A DNA stretch of 64,000 nt from Edaphobacter sp. (GCA_025462645.1 JAOAPB010000103.1:1-64000), one strand, 5' to 3'. Positions 1-8,554 are shown, counted from the stretch's first letter. Numbers and translations: made by a program. The notes: a model not told the origin generated them from the sequence alone.

Positions 1-2
1 TC

Positions 3-998
3 GAAGTCACCAAGCGCTACCAATGCCGCCACATCTTCACCGAGGGCCACCGCTGCGGCAGCCCCTGCCTCCGCGACCAGGAGTTCTGCTACTACCACCA
101 CACCACCCGCCGCCCCGTCGAAGACCCGCACGAGCGCCGCGCCCGCCAGGCTCACTTCGACCTCCCGCTGCCCGACGACCGCGCCGCCATCCAGCTCTCC
201 ATCGGCGAAGTCCTGCGCCGCATCGCCGCCAACGAGATCGACCCCAAACGCGCCGGCCTCCTCCTCTACGGCCTCCAGATCGCCAGCTCGAACCTGCCCA
301 GAGCCACTGCCGCCCCCACCCGCAAATCGTCCCGCCACGAAGACGCCTCTGAGCCCGAATCCACGGTCGAAGAGATCATCCTCGACCCCACCTACGGCAC
401 CCTCGCTCCACGCGCCGAAGTCGCCAAACAACAGCAGCGCCTAAGCCTGGCCGACATCATCATGAGAAACTTCAAGGACGACGAAGAAGAACCAGCCGCC
501 GATCCAGCTACAAATTTAAGTAGTTGTCATTCCGACCCTGAGCTTGCCGAAGGGGAAGAACCCCCGCATTCTGCCCAAAGCGCCCAAACTCCATCGGGAA
601 GCGAAGCCGTGGGCAACGCCCCCCAAACCTCCATCCTCCCCAACCTCCAGGCAAACGCAGCCCCACGCAGACACCAACACAAACATCGCCGCATCATCCC
701 GGCTTGCCCACCTCACCCATCTCCGAAGTCAACGCCGGGCACGAGACCTCACGCCCGGACCTTCGCAGCAGCATGTGGAACGAGCACGCGGCAAGCAGCG
801 CAATCCCAGCCACCATCATCAGCACCGCGGGATAGTCAAACCGCACAAACCCAACCCCAGCCAGCGCCGCCGCCAGCGCCTGCGATGACGAGCAGACCAG
901 CACATTCCAGGCAGATGCGTCGCTTCTTCCCGCTGGCGGCACCCTGTCCATCAGCAGGCTGTACATCCCCGGCTCGCTCATCCACTGAAACGCAGTGA
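3..998 (+). CDS. Zinc-ribbon-like hypothetical protein, 5' end outside window, C-terminus extended by a repeat
   Basis: The frame is open from base 3 to a TGA at 996-998; the start lies outside the window. The first visible residues carry a Cys/His cluster (CRH, HRCGSPC, then FCYYHH) that looks like a small zinc-binding fold. A helical part with the segment IQLSIGEVLRRIAANEIDP follows. I associate this architecture with multicopy acidobacterial proteins of unknown function. The plausible native protein ends near base 515, after an acidic stretch (DDEEE). From about 527 the frame enters a dispersed repeat (CHSDPELAEGEE) and then low-complexity Pro/Thr/Ser-rich sequence antisense to the MFS gene. 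The last ~160 residues are therefore probably read-through and not a domain. No function can be assigned. Confidence 0.6.
   Translation, partial: EVTKRYQCRHIFTEGHRCGSPCLRDQEFCYYHHTTRRPVEDPHERRARQAHFDLPLPDDRAAIQLSIGEVLRRIAANEIDPKRAGLLLYGLQIASSNLPRATAAPTRKSSRHEDASEPESTVEEIILDPTYGTLAPRAEVAKQQQRLSLADIIMRNFKDDEEEPAADPATNLSSCHSDPELAEGEEPPHSAQSAQTPSGSEAVGNAPQTSILPNLQANAAPRRHQHKHRRIIPACPPHPSPKSTPGTRPHARTFAAACGTSTRQAAQSQPPSSAPRDSQTAQTQPQPAPPPAPAMTSRPAHSRQMRRFFPLAAPCPSAGCTSPARSSTETQ
525..588. repeat. Dispersed intergenic repeat of the 'gtcattccgacc...' type
   Basis: The sequence starts gtcattccgaccctgagc and continues through a purine-rich gaaggggaagaa block. This resembles short repeats I know from intergenic regions of acidobacterial and other soil-bacterial genomes, often read as 'CHSDPE...'. 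It sits inside the open frame of the left-edge gene. A possibly related, diverged stretch is near 16405. The family assignment is from memory, not from a search. Confidence 0.45.
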
Positions 999-3168
999 AA
1001 CCCACATAAAGAAACGACGCTCCAACGGCACCATGAGACAACGCAAGCCAAGCCAGAACCGAAGCAGTGGCCATCTGCATGGACACGATGCCCGAGACGA
1101 GCCCCAACCTGCGGAAGACCAGCGGCGCCACCAGCACAGCGGCCACCTGCAGTATCTGTGAAACCGAAAACACGAAGCCAATCTCCGGCAAAGGCATCTG
1201 CAAATGCTTTGCGAAGTACACATTCGCAAACGGGCTGAACGATCCCGTCACCAGGCTCCAGATCGCAATCGCCGGCAGAAAGCGCAGCAGGAACGGATCG
1301 ACAGCAGGCAGTAGTCGCCGTCGCTTCGGTGCAGCGACGGTCTCGATGCGAAGCCGCCAGATTGGCCGGAGTCCCAGCGAAACGACGCAGCAGCACAACA
1401 GCAGCGCAACCTGATGGGCCACGGCGCTGGTCACGCCCGAGACCTTCGCCAGCAGTCCAGGCAGACTACCGCCGGCAATGTTGCCCAGCGCCACCGTCCC
1501 AATGCCGCTCGAAAAGATCAGGCTGAATGCAAACGGGCGGTTCCGCTCGGTCGTCAACTGCGCAACCAGAGGAGAGATGCAGACCGCCCATATCGAGAGC
1601 GCAGCCCCCGCTGCGAACGCAAGCATCACGTGAGCAGGGACCCCAGCCACCACCGCACGCAGCGAAAACACAACGATCACGGAGATAAAACAAGTAATCG
1701 CAGCTCGATGCAGCCCATATCGCGAAGCCAGCAGACCCGCCGGCAGCGTGCCAACGAGACTCCCAACAGCCATCGCACTAACCAGCCACCCAATCGTTTT
1801 TTCCGTAAACCCGCGGTCGATCAGATGAATATTGAACAGAAAGAAGAAAGTAGAAAGCCCAAGATTGAAGCAGAACGACGCCACAAAGAAAGTCCAGAAC
1901 TGCGGACTCAGCCCCTTCTGCGAAAGCCACCATCGACACCCACGCCAAAGCGCAGAAGGCAGCACGCCAAGATGATGAGCCGACCGCGAAATCAAATAAG
2001 TCGGATAGCGAAGCGGCCCATTCGCCCTCCACGGACTCACCGGCTTCTTGAACTTCGTCACCGTCTGGCTGGAGCCTTTCGGAGACGGCAACATGGCAGG
2101 AAACAACGTGTGATGCAGAACCGCTCTCTTATCGGACGCCTTCTCCAGCAAAGCGATATGCAGCCACACACCATCCTTATTGGCACGAAACATCCGCTCC
2201 AGCGGTGAGTCGCTGAAGCATGCAAACCACTGCTGGACAGCCGGCGAGAGCCCAGCTATCTCGCCCTCGGCCTCCTCCGAGAGATCGCAGTTGAACCACG
2301 TCTTCGCCAACCGGAAGGAGATCGCCTCAAGCGATCGCAACGAGTCATCATGGCTCTCCCGCCAGCACCGCCAGAAGGCAGCGTCTCCGGCATTGGCATG
2401 CAGGCAGCAAGCCAGCTCGTAAACATGGTGAATCACCCACTCACATCGAAAGAGGTTCCGAAGAATATGCAACGCACAATACCCAAGGTTGTCCACGGGA
2501 TGAAGCCCGGTAAAGGTCAGATCATCCAACTGCCGCACCACACGCCGCCCCCAGAAACCCTCCACCCCCTCAACCGCAAACCGGGTATCCACCTCGTTCC
2601 AGAAACAGAAATGCGGTTCGACCCCCAGCGGCAGGTCAGCGTCAAAACAATTTCCGCGCCACTCAAACTTCGTGTTACGAGTCATCGCCGGCAGATGATC
2701 GCCTACCAGAAATCCATTCCGGCGCGGAAGGATCTGCGAGCGATAGCCAATGCGCCGCAGAGCATCCTCCAACCGCTCAATAGACCCCGGAGGAGCATAG
2801 ATATCGAAATCCCCCTGCATCCGCAGCCGTGGATCATCCACAAACTCCGGACACTGAGCAAAGCCCTTGATCACCAGATGCTCGACGCCCGCATCGTCAA
2901 GCGCCGCCGACAACTCCCGATACGTCGCTCTTATACGCTCCCACCGCAAGGAGCTATCCGAGACATTACGCTCAACCCGGGCCACTACCCACTCCGGAAG
3001 CGCCCCCGTATCCAATCGCGATAAGAACAAAGTAAGGTGAGCTGCGTCACAAAAAGACAGCAGCTCCTGCCACTCGTAGTCATCAAGTTCTTGAATCGCC
3101 TCCTGCGCTGCGTCCCGGCATCGAAGCGCTGCGATCAAAGCCGTAATATAGCGAGGAACTTCACGCAT
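694..3168 (-). CDS. Fusion: NTP_transf_5-like nucleotidyltransferase + MFS transporter
   Basis: The protein has about 824 residues. Residues ~1-390 resemble the uncharacterised nucleotidyltransferase family NTP_transf_5 (PF14907): a helical start, then HLVIKGFAQ and MQGDFDIYAPP, the latter giving the G-D-x-D type metal site. From ~residue 420 the chain is a run of about 10-12 hydrophobic helices typical of MFS transporters, with the MFS-like loop GLLASRYGLHR. The ATG at 3168 is preceded by AGGTGA; the in-frame TTG one codon earlier is less likely. It lies 33 bases downstream of the HprK-like gene, so the two probably form an operon. Related nucleotidyltransferases occur beside HprK-like kinases in lasso-peptide and PqqD-associated clusters, where they modify peptides; fusion to a transporter would couple modification and transport. 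The substrate is unknown. Confidence 0.8.
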   Translation of the reverse strand: MREVPRYITALIAALRCRDAAQEAIQELDDYEWQELLSFCDAAHLTLFLSRLDTGALPEWVVARVERNVSDSSLRWERIRATYRELSAALDDAGVEHLVIKGFAQCPEFVDDPRLRMQGDFDIYAPPGSIERLEDALRRIGYRSQILPRRNGFLVGDHLPAMTRNTKFEWRGNCFDADLPLGVEPHFCFWNEVDTRFAVEGVEGFWGRRVVRQLDDLTFTGLHPVDNLGYCALHILRNLFRCEWVIHHVYELACCLHANAGDAAFWRCWRESHDDSLRSLEAISFRLAKTWFNCDLSEEAEGEIAGLSPAVQQWFACFSDSPLERMFRANKDGVWLHIALLEKASDKRAVLHHTLFPAMLPSPKGSSQTVTKFKKPVSPWRANGPLRYPTYLISRSAHHLGVLPSALWRGCRWWLSQKGLSPQFWTFFVASFCFNLGLSTFFFLFNIHLIDRGFTEKTIGWLVSAMAVGSLVGTLPAGLLASRYGLHRAAITCFISVIVVFSLRAVVAGVPAHVMLAFAAGAALSIWAVCISPLVAQLTTERNRPFAFSLIFSSGIGTVALGNIAGGSLPGLLAKVSGVTSAVAHQVALLLCCCVVSLGLRPIWRLRIETVAAPKRRRLLPAVDPFLLRFLPAIAIWSLVTGSFSPFANVYFAKHLQMPLPEIGFVFSVSQILQVAAVLVAPLVFRRLGLVSGIVSMQMATASVLAWLALSHGAVGASFLYVGFTAFQWMSEPGMYSLLMDRVPPAGRSDASAWNVLVCSSSQALAAALAGVGFVRFDYPAVLMMVAGIALLAACSFHMLLRRSGREVSCPALTSEMGEVGKPG

Positions 3169-3201
3169 CAAGCATCACCTTTGAATAATCGTCTTTCCTA
3201 T

Positions 3202-4212
3202 TTACTTCAAACGGGAGGCAATAGACTCAAGCAGGTTGATCGCGTCATCTAAATCGCTATAGCGCAACTCCCAGATATCTGCGCCAAGCAGCTTCAGAAG
3301 AGACTTCCTCTGAATCTCTCTCCTTGCCGGAGTGCCGTACGGGATCTGATTCAACCATCGCATCGCATCTTCTTTCGGATAGGGTTCGAAGCCAGGAGAG
3401 TCGAAGCTCTGCCGATTGAGAAACACAATATGGTCAACCGAGCATGACGAAGCTGTCACAATATCCGGCATCTCCGCAGTAAAGATCTCAATAGACGGTT
3501 TACCCCAGGCCTGCGGCGTAATCGCGTGCCCCTCCAACTCAAGAAACAACTCCATCCCTGACGGCCTCAAACGAAACTTGTACGGATTGCCAACGACACG
3601 CCGCTCGTCGCTGTCCTCGATGAGATAACTGGAGTCATCCGAGGTATAAGTCCACCCTGCGCGAGCGCAAGCGTACGCAAGCGACGACTTACCCGCCCCG
3701 GAGTCTCCGCAGAGCAGGAAGCCACGCTCCCTGTAACTTACGCAAGCCGCATGGACCGGCGTGGCATAGGACGACGTTAGTAGTATCAAAGCCGCCGCTT
3801 CCAGAAAGTGATAGCGCAGGTAACTCTGATGCTCCACCGCCGTCTGAGTCAGCCAGCCGAAGGCAAAGCGTTGCTCAAGGTCGCACACAACAAAGTTATC
3901 AACGTCGGCAACCATCGAAAACAGGTTACGTTGTGAACGACACACAGGAGCGGGAGGGCACCTGTTCGACTCCCCCTCCAAAACGCCAATGCGAAGCTGC
4001 AACGGAGGTTGAGCAAAACTGCCTGCACAGAATTGTCCCCAACTCTCCTCTGCAGCTTCGAGTATGTAGCGAGAATTCGTTGAAATTTCTACAGGAAATC
4101 CCAGAGGGTAATATGTGGCACGCAGAGGCATTTCAGCATTAGAGAGCACCGGGTCGGATACTCCACCAATCTCTGCCTCGGCCATCAATTCGATATCAAT
4201 GAAGTTGGACAT
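3202..4212 (-). CDS. HPr kinase/phosphorylase-like P-loop kinase
   Basis: About 336 residues. A Walker A loop GDSGAGKSS lies at residues ~169-177, preceded by VHAACV and followed by TSDDSSYL, the arrangement seen in HprK-type kinases. The N-terminal half is not the HprK regulatory domain; it resembles the HprK-related proteins found in modified-peptide clusters. The ATG at 4212 has GGAGAG immediately upstream; a TTG at 4248 would add 12 residues. The nucleotidyltransferase-MFS fusion lies directly downstream on the same strand. There is no ptsH or PTS gene nearby, so a classical role in carbon control is not supported. Phosphorylation of a peptide or small protein is an inference from related systems. 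Confidence 0.75.
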   Translation of the reverse strand: MSNFIDIELMAEAEIGGVSDPVLSNAEMPLRATYYPLGFPVEISTNSRYILEAAEESWGQFCAGSFAQPPLQLRIGVLEGESNRCPPAPVCRSQRNLFSMVADVDNFVVCDLEQRFAFGWLTQTAVEHQSYLRYHFLEAAALILLTSSYATPVHAACVSYRERGFLLCGDSGAGKSSLAYACARAGWTYTSDDSSYLIEDSDERRVVGNPYKFRLRPSGMELFLELEGHAITPQAWGKPSIEIFTAEMPDIVTASSCSVDHIVFLNRQSFDSPGFEPYPKEDAMRWLNQIPYGTPARREIQRKSLLKLLGADIWELRYSDLDDAINLLESIASRLK

Positions 4213-4268
4213 CTCTCTCCGATTGTGTACATCTGATTTTGTTGGCAAGCGAAGTTATGTGTTCCAGC

Positions 4269-4490
4269 TCAACTGTACTTAACAGCAAACTGAATAATTC
4301 GAGGATTGGACACGGTGGACGAGATCACGCCGAACGCCGCACCGGCCGCAACGTCAGTAACCGGTTGCCCGAAATTAGGAGTATTCGTAGCGCCTGTTCC
4401 CGGACTCTGGGCTTTTATAAAGCCAGAGATGAGGACCCCAAAGACGGCCGGCAACAGAACGAGCAAGTAGCGGTGAGAACAATGTCTCAT
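4269..4490 (-). pseudogene. Remnant of a TonB-dependent receptor: signal peptide joined to the C-terminus
   Basis: A 73-codon frame begins with a signal-peptide-like segment (RYLLVLLPAVFGVLISGF, ending near KAQS). It passes almost directly into TNTPNFGQPVTDVAAGAAF and ISSTVSNPRIIQFAVKY. That second part closely resembles the last ~40 residues of large acidobacterial TonB-dependent outer-membrane proteins, which typically end NPR-x-x-QF-x-K-Y-x-F; here the final aromatic residue is replaced by a stop. The simplest reading is a receptor gene that lost its whole middle by deletion. It lies just upstream of the HprK-like gene, so a small secreted peptide or precursor is an alternative. An overlapping frame (4375-4578, minus) encodes a different 67-residue peptide with CGVC; I do not call it. 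Confidence 0.45.
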
Positions 4491-4689
4491 TATGTCGACA
4501 CACTCCACAGTTAATCTCCGACAGCTTTGCCAGGTCTGAAAGACTTACGGCTTGAGTCAGGTTAAGAGGCTTGCTCACGCCGATTGTCAGAGAGATGTCA
4601 CTGCGTTGTAAGTTGTTTACTGGAAAACGCGCAGTTTTTCAGTGACCACGAATCTTTATGAAAGCTGCCTGCTCTTGTCGGGAACGCAA

Positions 4690-5202
4690 CTAGTACTTTT
4701 CAGCCGCGGGCTCGCTGTCGAATTCATTGCCCGTATACGCGCGTGGCTCCCCAAGGCTTCCAACCGGTGGCAAATGACGCAGATAAACCACGATGTGCCA
4801 TATATCATCGTCGCTAAGCGTACCCTTTGAAGCCGGCATACCTGAGGGGAAAATCCCGTTCGTGATAACCCACTTCAATTGGCCATCGCTGTAGCTCTGA
4901 ACATCGGCCGAAGCAAGAGATGGAATAGGTGGAGAGATGCCGGCTGCAAAGGGAACCCCGGTATTCTGTCCGTCGCGTCCGTGGCAAACAACACAGTAGT
5001 ACCCGAAAATTTGCTTGCCAGCCTCGATGTTTTCCGCGCTTTCCTGTACGGGGTTTTTGTCGCTCCTACCGCCTATCGTAAGATGATGTTTGCTCCATCG
5101 AATTGTTTTGCTCTCCATACTTCCACGTTGCGTGGATTTGCAGGAACTTAGGCATAAACAAATAAGCGCGCCTATCGATAGAGAAAGTATGCGGTAAGTC
5201 AT
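4690..5202 (-). CDS. c-type cytochrome, predicted lipoprotein
   Basis: 170 residues. The N-terminus is a lipoprotein signal with lipobox LSSC (Cys21). A single haem site CVVCH is at 70-74, with Met122 (PSGMP) as likely axial ligand, followed by the usual C-terminal helix ending LRHLPPVG. This is a class I cytochrome c, presumably anchored to a membrane facing the periplasm. Its ATG lies one base after the stop of the CuA-domain gene, so the two are translationally linked. It is the last gene of a porin/cytochrome/cupredoxin operon and probably carries electrons to or from the CuA protein. Confidence 0.88.
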   Translation of the reverse strand: MTYRILSLSIGALICLCLSSCKSTQRGSMESKTIRWSKHHLTIGGRSDKNPVQESAENIEAGKQIFGYYCVVCHGRDGQNTGVPFAAGISPPIPSLASADVQSYSDGQLKWVITNGIFPSGMPASKGTLSDDDIWHIVVYLRHLPPVGSLGEPRAYTGNEFDSEPAAEKY

Positions 5203-5203
5203 T

Positions 5204-5566
5204 CTACTTATCCGTCACGTGCACAATGAATTTCATCAGTCCGTGGCCGCTTCCACAGAAGCGGCCACACTGGCCCGCAAAGTCACCCTCTCTATCGGAA
5301 GAGATTACAGTCCTAACTGGATGTCCCTTGGCTATTTCCTTCTTCAAATTCAAGCCGCGGATAACAAGACTGTGTGCAACATCATCCGTAGTCAATATAA
5401 GGGTAACTCTTTCGCCTTTCTTTATGGTTATCTCTCCGGGTGAGAACGAATAACGCTTTGCATGGACCTCTATCGTCCTCGGGGTATCTTCCGCGCGCAA
5501 ATGCCAGGAGGTAAGAGTAAGACAAAGGAGAAATGACACCGAACATGCGCGTTTCGAAACATTCAT
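5204..5566 (-). CDS. Stand-alone CuA-type cupredoxin (cytochrome c oxidase subunit II-like)
   Basis: 120 residues with a signal peptide (to about residue 25) and one cupredoxin domain. The ligand set of a binuclear CuA centre is present: His65 (DDVAHS), Cys100, Cys104, His108 and Met111 in GQCGRFCGSGHGLM. Subunit II of cytochrome c oxidase and N2O reductase carry this site, but here there is no N-terminal membrane hairpin and no subunit I gene nearby. The protein is therefore probably a soluble periplasmic electron carrier or a copper-delivery protein. It sits between two c-type cytochrome genes in one operon. The ATG at 5566 has AGGA about 10 bases upstream. Confidence 0.85.
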   Translation of the reverse strand: MNVSKRACSVSFLLCLTLTSWHLRAEDTPRTIEVHAKRYSFSPGEITIKKGERVTLILTTDDVAHSLVIRGLNLKKEIAKGHPVRTVISSDREGDFAGQCGRFCGSGHGLMKFIVHVTDK

Positions 5567-5643
5567 CGTAGAAATTCCTAACCCTTTCGTTTGCAGGTGT
5601 CAAACACGCTAATCACTCGGCCCGACGTAGCTCGTCGCGCATC

Positions 5644-5940
5644 CTATGGGGCCATGTATTTCAGGAGAAGCTGTTCATCCTCTTGTGAGAGGCGGGCACG
5701 GACGCGCATATGCATGATCACCGCTCCAGTAACACGCGGCGAGACTGACATGGGCGGCCTATGGCATCGCGAGCAATTTTGCTGGAACACGCTAGCTCCT
5801 TCAGTCGACGGTACGGGCGGATAAGTCGCGGTAGTTTGCGTCTTACTGTCCGGCGAAGCCTGATGGTGGATCGCCGCTGTCAATATGGGATTAGGCAGGA
5901 GCAACGCGACGACAATCATGCGCAAAATGAAAGCCTTCAT
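5644..5940 (-). CDS. Small exported c-type cytochrome
   Basis: 98 residues from the ATG at 5940, which overlaps the stop of the upstream porin gene (ATGA). A signal peptide (FILRMIVVALLLPNPILTAA) is followed by a Pro/Thr-rich linker and a single haem motif CSRCH at 56-60. A candidate axial Met lies in the short C-terminal part, which ends LLLKYMAP. At fewer than 50 residues after the haem motif it is at the lower limit for a class I cytochrome. It may work only in complex with the downstream CuA protein or cytochrome. Confidence 0.8.
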   Translation of the reverse strand: MKAFILRMIVVALLLPNPILTAAIHHQASPDSKTQTTATYPPVPSTEGASVFQQNCSRCHRPPMSVSPRVTGAVIMHMRVRARLSQEDEQLLLKYMAP

Positions 5941-6983
5941 TGTCTTCTCCCAGGCCACAACGGAAACATGAACCGATAGGTGAAACCCACGTTCCAGATG
6001 TTGGCGTTTCCCGTCGAACTAAACTGTCGCCCATAACTGGATACAAATCTAAGATCGTCGCGAATATAATAGTTAAGCCCAGCATCCATTCGCTGAGTAG
6101 CTACCCGCGGAACTCCATTGCCGCCCCCATTCAGGGGCGTAAACTGCTGTACCCGTCCCACCAACTGCACTCGCTTGAGCAGCGCGGGTATTTTTGGTGT
6201 CTCTGTCAGTTCATAACCGGATTCCAGCCAAAACCCATGTCCGTTGTGACTTTGGTCGTACTCAAATTTGAGATCCAAGGCGGTTCTGGGAGGTTGCCAG
6301 GACAAGTAAGCCGCAAAGCTGTTGATCTGGTTGTCTTGAAGGAACCGTTGATACGAGCCACCTACTTCAAGTCGTGCCTGTTTTAGGTAAATACTCGTAT
6401 CCCCTCCTGCGGCGCGTGCCGCCTGTAACTGATTGATGCCCGACCGCGCCGAGAAATAGGCGGTGTATAGAATTGAAACGGAAGGCGTATCTAACGCCGC
6501 ACCACGCAACATGACTCCGTCGCCAGAGCCACTGGTACGGGTACCAATCGGGGCGGTGATGGGACTATCCTGCAGGTTCCGGATCCATATCGGCGTGAGC
6601 CGTTCATTGTAGAGACCGAACGGCAACAGATATCTTCCGGCCGTAGCGATCACATGCGTGTTGGCCAGCCAATCGATCTGTGCATACTCCACTGTTTTGA
6701 ATACCTTGCCCGTGAATGGTCCGGATGAACCATTCTTACGTTGGAAGAATCCCGTAAAATCCGTTCTTGACTCCAGCAACACATGGGACCCAAAGGGCAC
6801 AAGCAATACGGGATTGATCTGCGGCTCGAGTGTAGGCTGGCCTCCGTTCACATTGTGAACGTAGCCAGCGCCTCCGGATATCAAGGGCACATATCCGGCA
6901 CCATTGACCGACGCATTCGGATCCTGCGCCGACATTGATCCCATTCCGAGAAGGACGCTTGCAGCCAATAACCACACCTTCAT
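5937..6983 (-). CDS. Porin-like outer-membrane beta-barrel protein
   Basis: 348 residues with a signal peptide ending SMSAQ and many alternating short beta segments. The end, NVGFTYRFMFPLWPGRRQ, contains an aromatic-rich terminal strand followed by a short tail. The segments GRYLLPFGLYNERLTP and LKFEYDQSHNGHG resemble phosphate-selective/OprP-type or DUF3138-like barrels that accompany electron-transfer genes. It is the first gene of a four-gene operon with two cytochromes and a CuA protein. AGAGGA lies 8-10 bases upstream of the ATG. The substrate is unknown; a role as conduit for a periplasmic redox system is an inference from context. Confidence 0.7.
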   Translation of the reverse strand: MKVWLLAASVLLGMGSMSAQDPNASVNGAGYVPLISGGAGYVHNVNGGQPTLEPQINPVLLVPFGSHVLLESRTDFTGFFQRKNGSSGPFTGKVFKTVEYAQIDWLANTHVIATAGRYLLPFGLYNERLTPIWIRNLQDSPITAPIGTRTSGSGDGVMLRGAALDTPSVSILYTAYFSARSGINQLQAARAAGGDTSIYLKQARLEVGGSYQRFLQDNQINSFAAYLSWQPPRTALDLKFEYDQSHNGHGFWLESGYELTETPKIPALLKRVQLVGRVQQFTPLNGGGNGVPRVATQRMDAGLNYYIRDDLRFVSSYGRQFSSTGNANIWNVGFTYRFMFPLWPGRRQ

Positions 6984-7285
6984 CGCTGTTTTCCTCTGGC
7001 CATATTCATAGGGCTTGCACAGGTGCCATTACCTCTCGTTGTCAGGCTTCGCGGGGAAGCTCTTACTTAGGTCTAATCTAGGGAATTCATCGCGAACAGT
7101 TGTCAGCAGAATGTCTTTGCTTTGTCGCAAATCTTCGCTCACAGCCATTTACAGTTCCGTGATCACCGGCCGCGTCGCCAACATCGTGCGCCTAAGATTC
7201 AATTCGACAGAATGACAGGCTCTAGTAGTTAAGCGACCATGTCTCATATCTGCGATTCTGATGTATGACCGATTCGAGAGCAGAG

Positions 7286-8554
7286 ATGAATATCTTGTCC
7301 CACCGTCACAACCGACGAAGCTTCCTGAAGCAATCGCTCGCAACGGGAGTCGCCACCTCCCTGCCTTCCAACACCGCCTGGGGAGAAACCTCAACCATCG
7401 ATACTCAAGAACCACACCGGAAAATCTGGCTGAGAATAATTGAGCGAATCTCGGAACCGGTACTAACCTCCCTGGGGCAACGTCAACTCAAGGCCAGGAT
7501 GCCAATTGAAGCCAAGGCCGGCGAGTCGGAAAGCCGACGCAAATGCACCTATCTCGAAGCCACGGGCCGCCTGCTCTCGGGCCTTGCTCCATGGCTCGAG
7601 CGCGGCCCCTCGGCAGGCAAGGAAGGACAGTTGCGCCAGCGATACTGCGATCTGGCCCGCGCTGGAATTACCTCAGGAACAGACCCCAGATCCCCGGACT
7701 ACATGAACTTCGGAGAGTCACGTCAAACCCTGGTCGATACAGCTTTTCTTGCGCTGGCAATATCCCGCGCCCCAACGGAACTATGGCAAAAGCTCGACAA
7801 GCAGACGCAGCAAAACCTCATCACCGCGTTGCAGGCCACGCGAACGATTCTCCCACCCGCAAATAACTGGCTGCTGTTCTCCGCCATGGTTGAAGTTGGC
7901 CTCTGCCTGATGGGAGAGCAATGGGACGTCATGAGAGTCGACTACGCCATACGCCAGCACGAGACGTGGTTCCTCGGCGACGGAACCTACGGCGATGGGC
8001 CGCACTTTCACTGGGACTACTACAACAGCTTCGTAATCCATCCAATGCTCCTGCAGGTGATGGACACCATGTCCGAAAGATCCGACGCATGGAAATCACT
8101 CCGTCCCGTCACACTGCAACGCGCACAGAGATACGCCGCAATCCAGGAACGCATGATCAGCCCGGAAGGAACATTTCCGGCAATCGGCCGCTCCCTCGCC
8201 TATCGCTTCGGAGCATTCCATCTGCTCGCGGATATGTCCTTGCGCGAGCAGTTACCGCCAGACGTGTCACCCCAACAGGTGCGATGCGCGCTGACAGCAG
8301 TCATGCTCAAAATGACCAGCGCTCCAGGGACGTTTGACTCCAATGGCTGGCTCACCATAGGGTTCGCAGGGCACCAGCCCGGCATGGGAGAGACCTATAT
8401 CTCCACCGGAAGTTGCTATCTCTGCTCGGCGGCGTGGCTTCCTCTTGGCCTCCCTGCGGATCACACCTTCTGGGCAGGCAAAACCGCCCCTTGGACAGCT
8501 CAAAAACTATGGGGCGGCGAAGACATGCATACCGATCACGCCGTCGACGCATAG
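7286..8554 (+). CDS. DUF2264-family protein with Tat-type signal
   Basis: About 422 residues. A twin-arginine signal (HNRRSFLKQS) indicates export of a folded protein. The body matches the DUF2264 family (PF10022; alpha/alpha-barrel, glycoside-hydrolase-like). Visible landmarks are NFGESRQTLVDTAFLALA, NNWLLFSAM and YGDGPHFHWDYYNSFVIHP, ending near PWTAQKLWGGEDMHTDHAV. Members are thought to act on plant- or fungus-derived polysaccharides, but the reaction is not established. I prefer the ATG at 7286, which gives a normal short Tat n-region; an ATG at 7265 is in frame. It is divergent from the porin operon and has no obvious partner gene. Confidence 0.75.
   Translation: MNILSHRHNRRSFLKQSLATGVATSLPSNTAWGETSTIDTQEPHRKIWLRIIERISEPVLTSLGQRQLKARMPIEAKAGESESRRKCTYLEATGRLLSGLAPWLERGPSAGKEGQLRQRYCDLARAGITSGTDPRSPDYMNFGESRQTLVDTAFLALAISRAPTELWQKLDKQTQQNLITALQATRTILPPANNWLLFSAMVEVGLCLMGEQWDVMRVDYAIRQHETWFLGDGTYGDGPHFHWDYYNSFVIHPMLLQVMDTMSERSDAWKSLRPVTLQRAQRYAAIQERMISPEGTFPAIGRSLAYRFGAFHLLADMSLREQLPPDVSPQQVRCALTAVMLKMTSAPGTFDSNGWLTIGFAGHQPGMGETYISTGSCYLCSAAWLPLGLPADHTFWAGKTAPWTAQKLWGGEDMHTDHAVDA

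Noticed and set aside
694-4578. Complete lasso-peptide biosynthetic cluster
   Set aside because: Only kinase-like and nucleotidyltransferase-like genes are present; no asparagine-synthetase-like cyclase, leader peptidase or PqqD-like protein is found, so a full cluster is not claimed.
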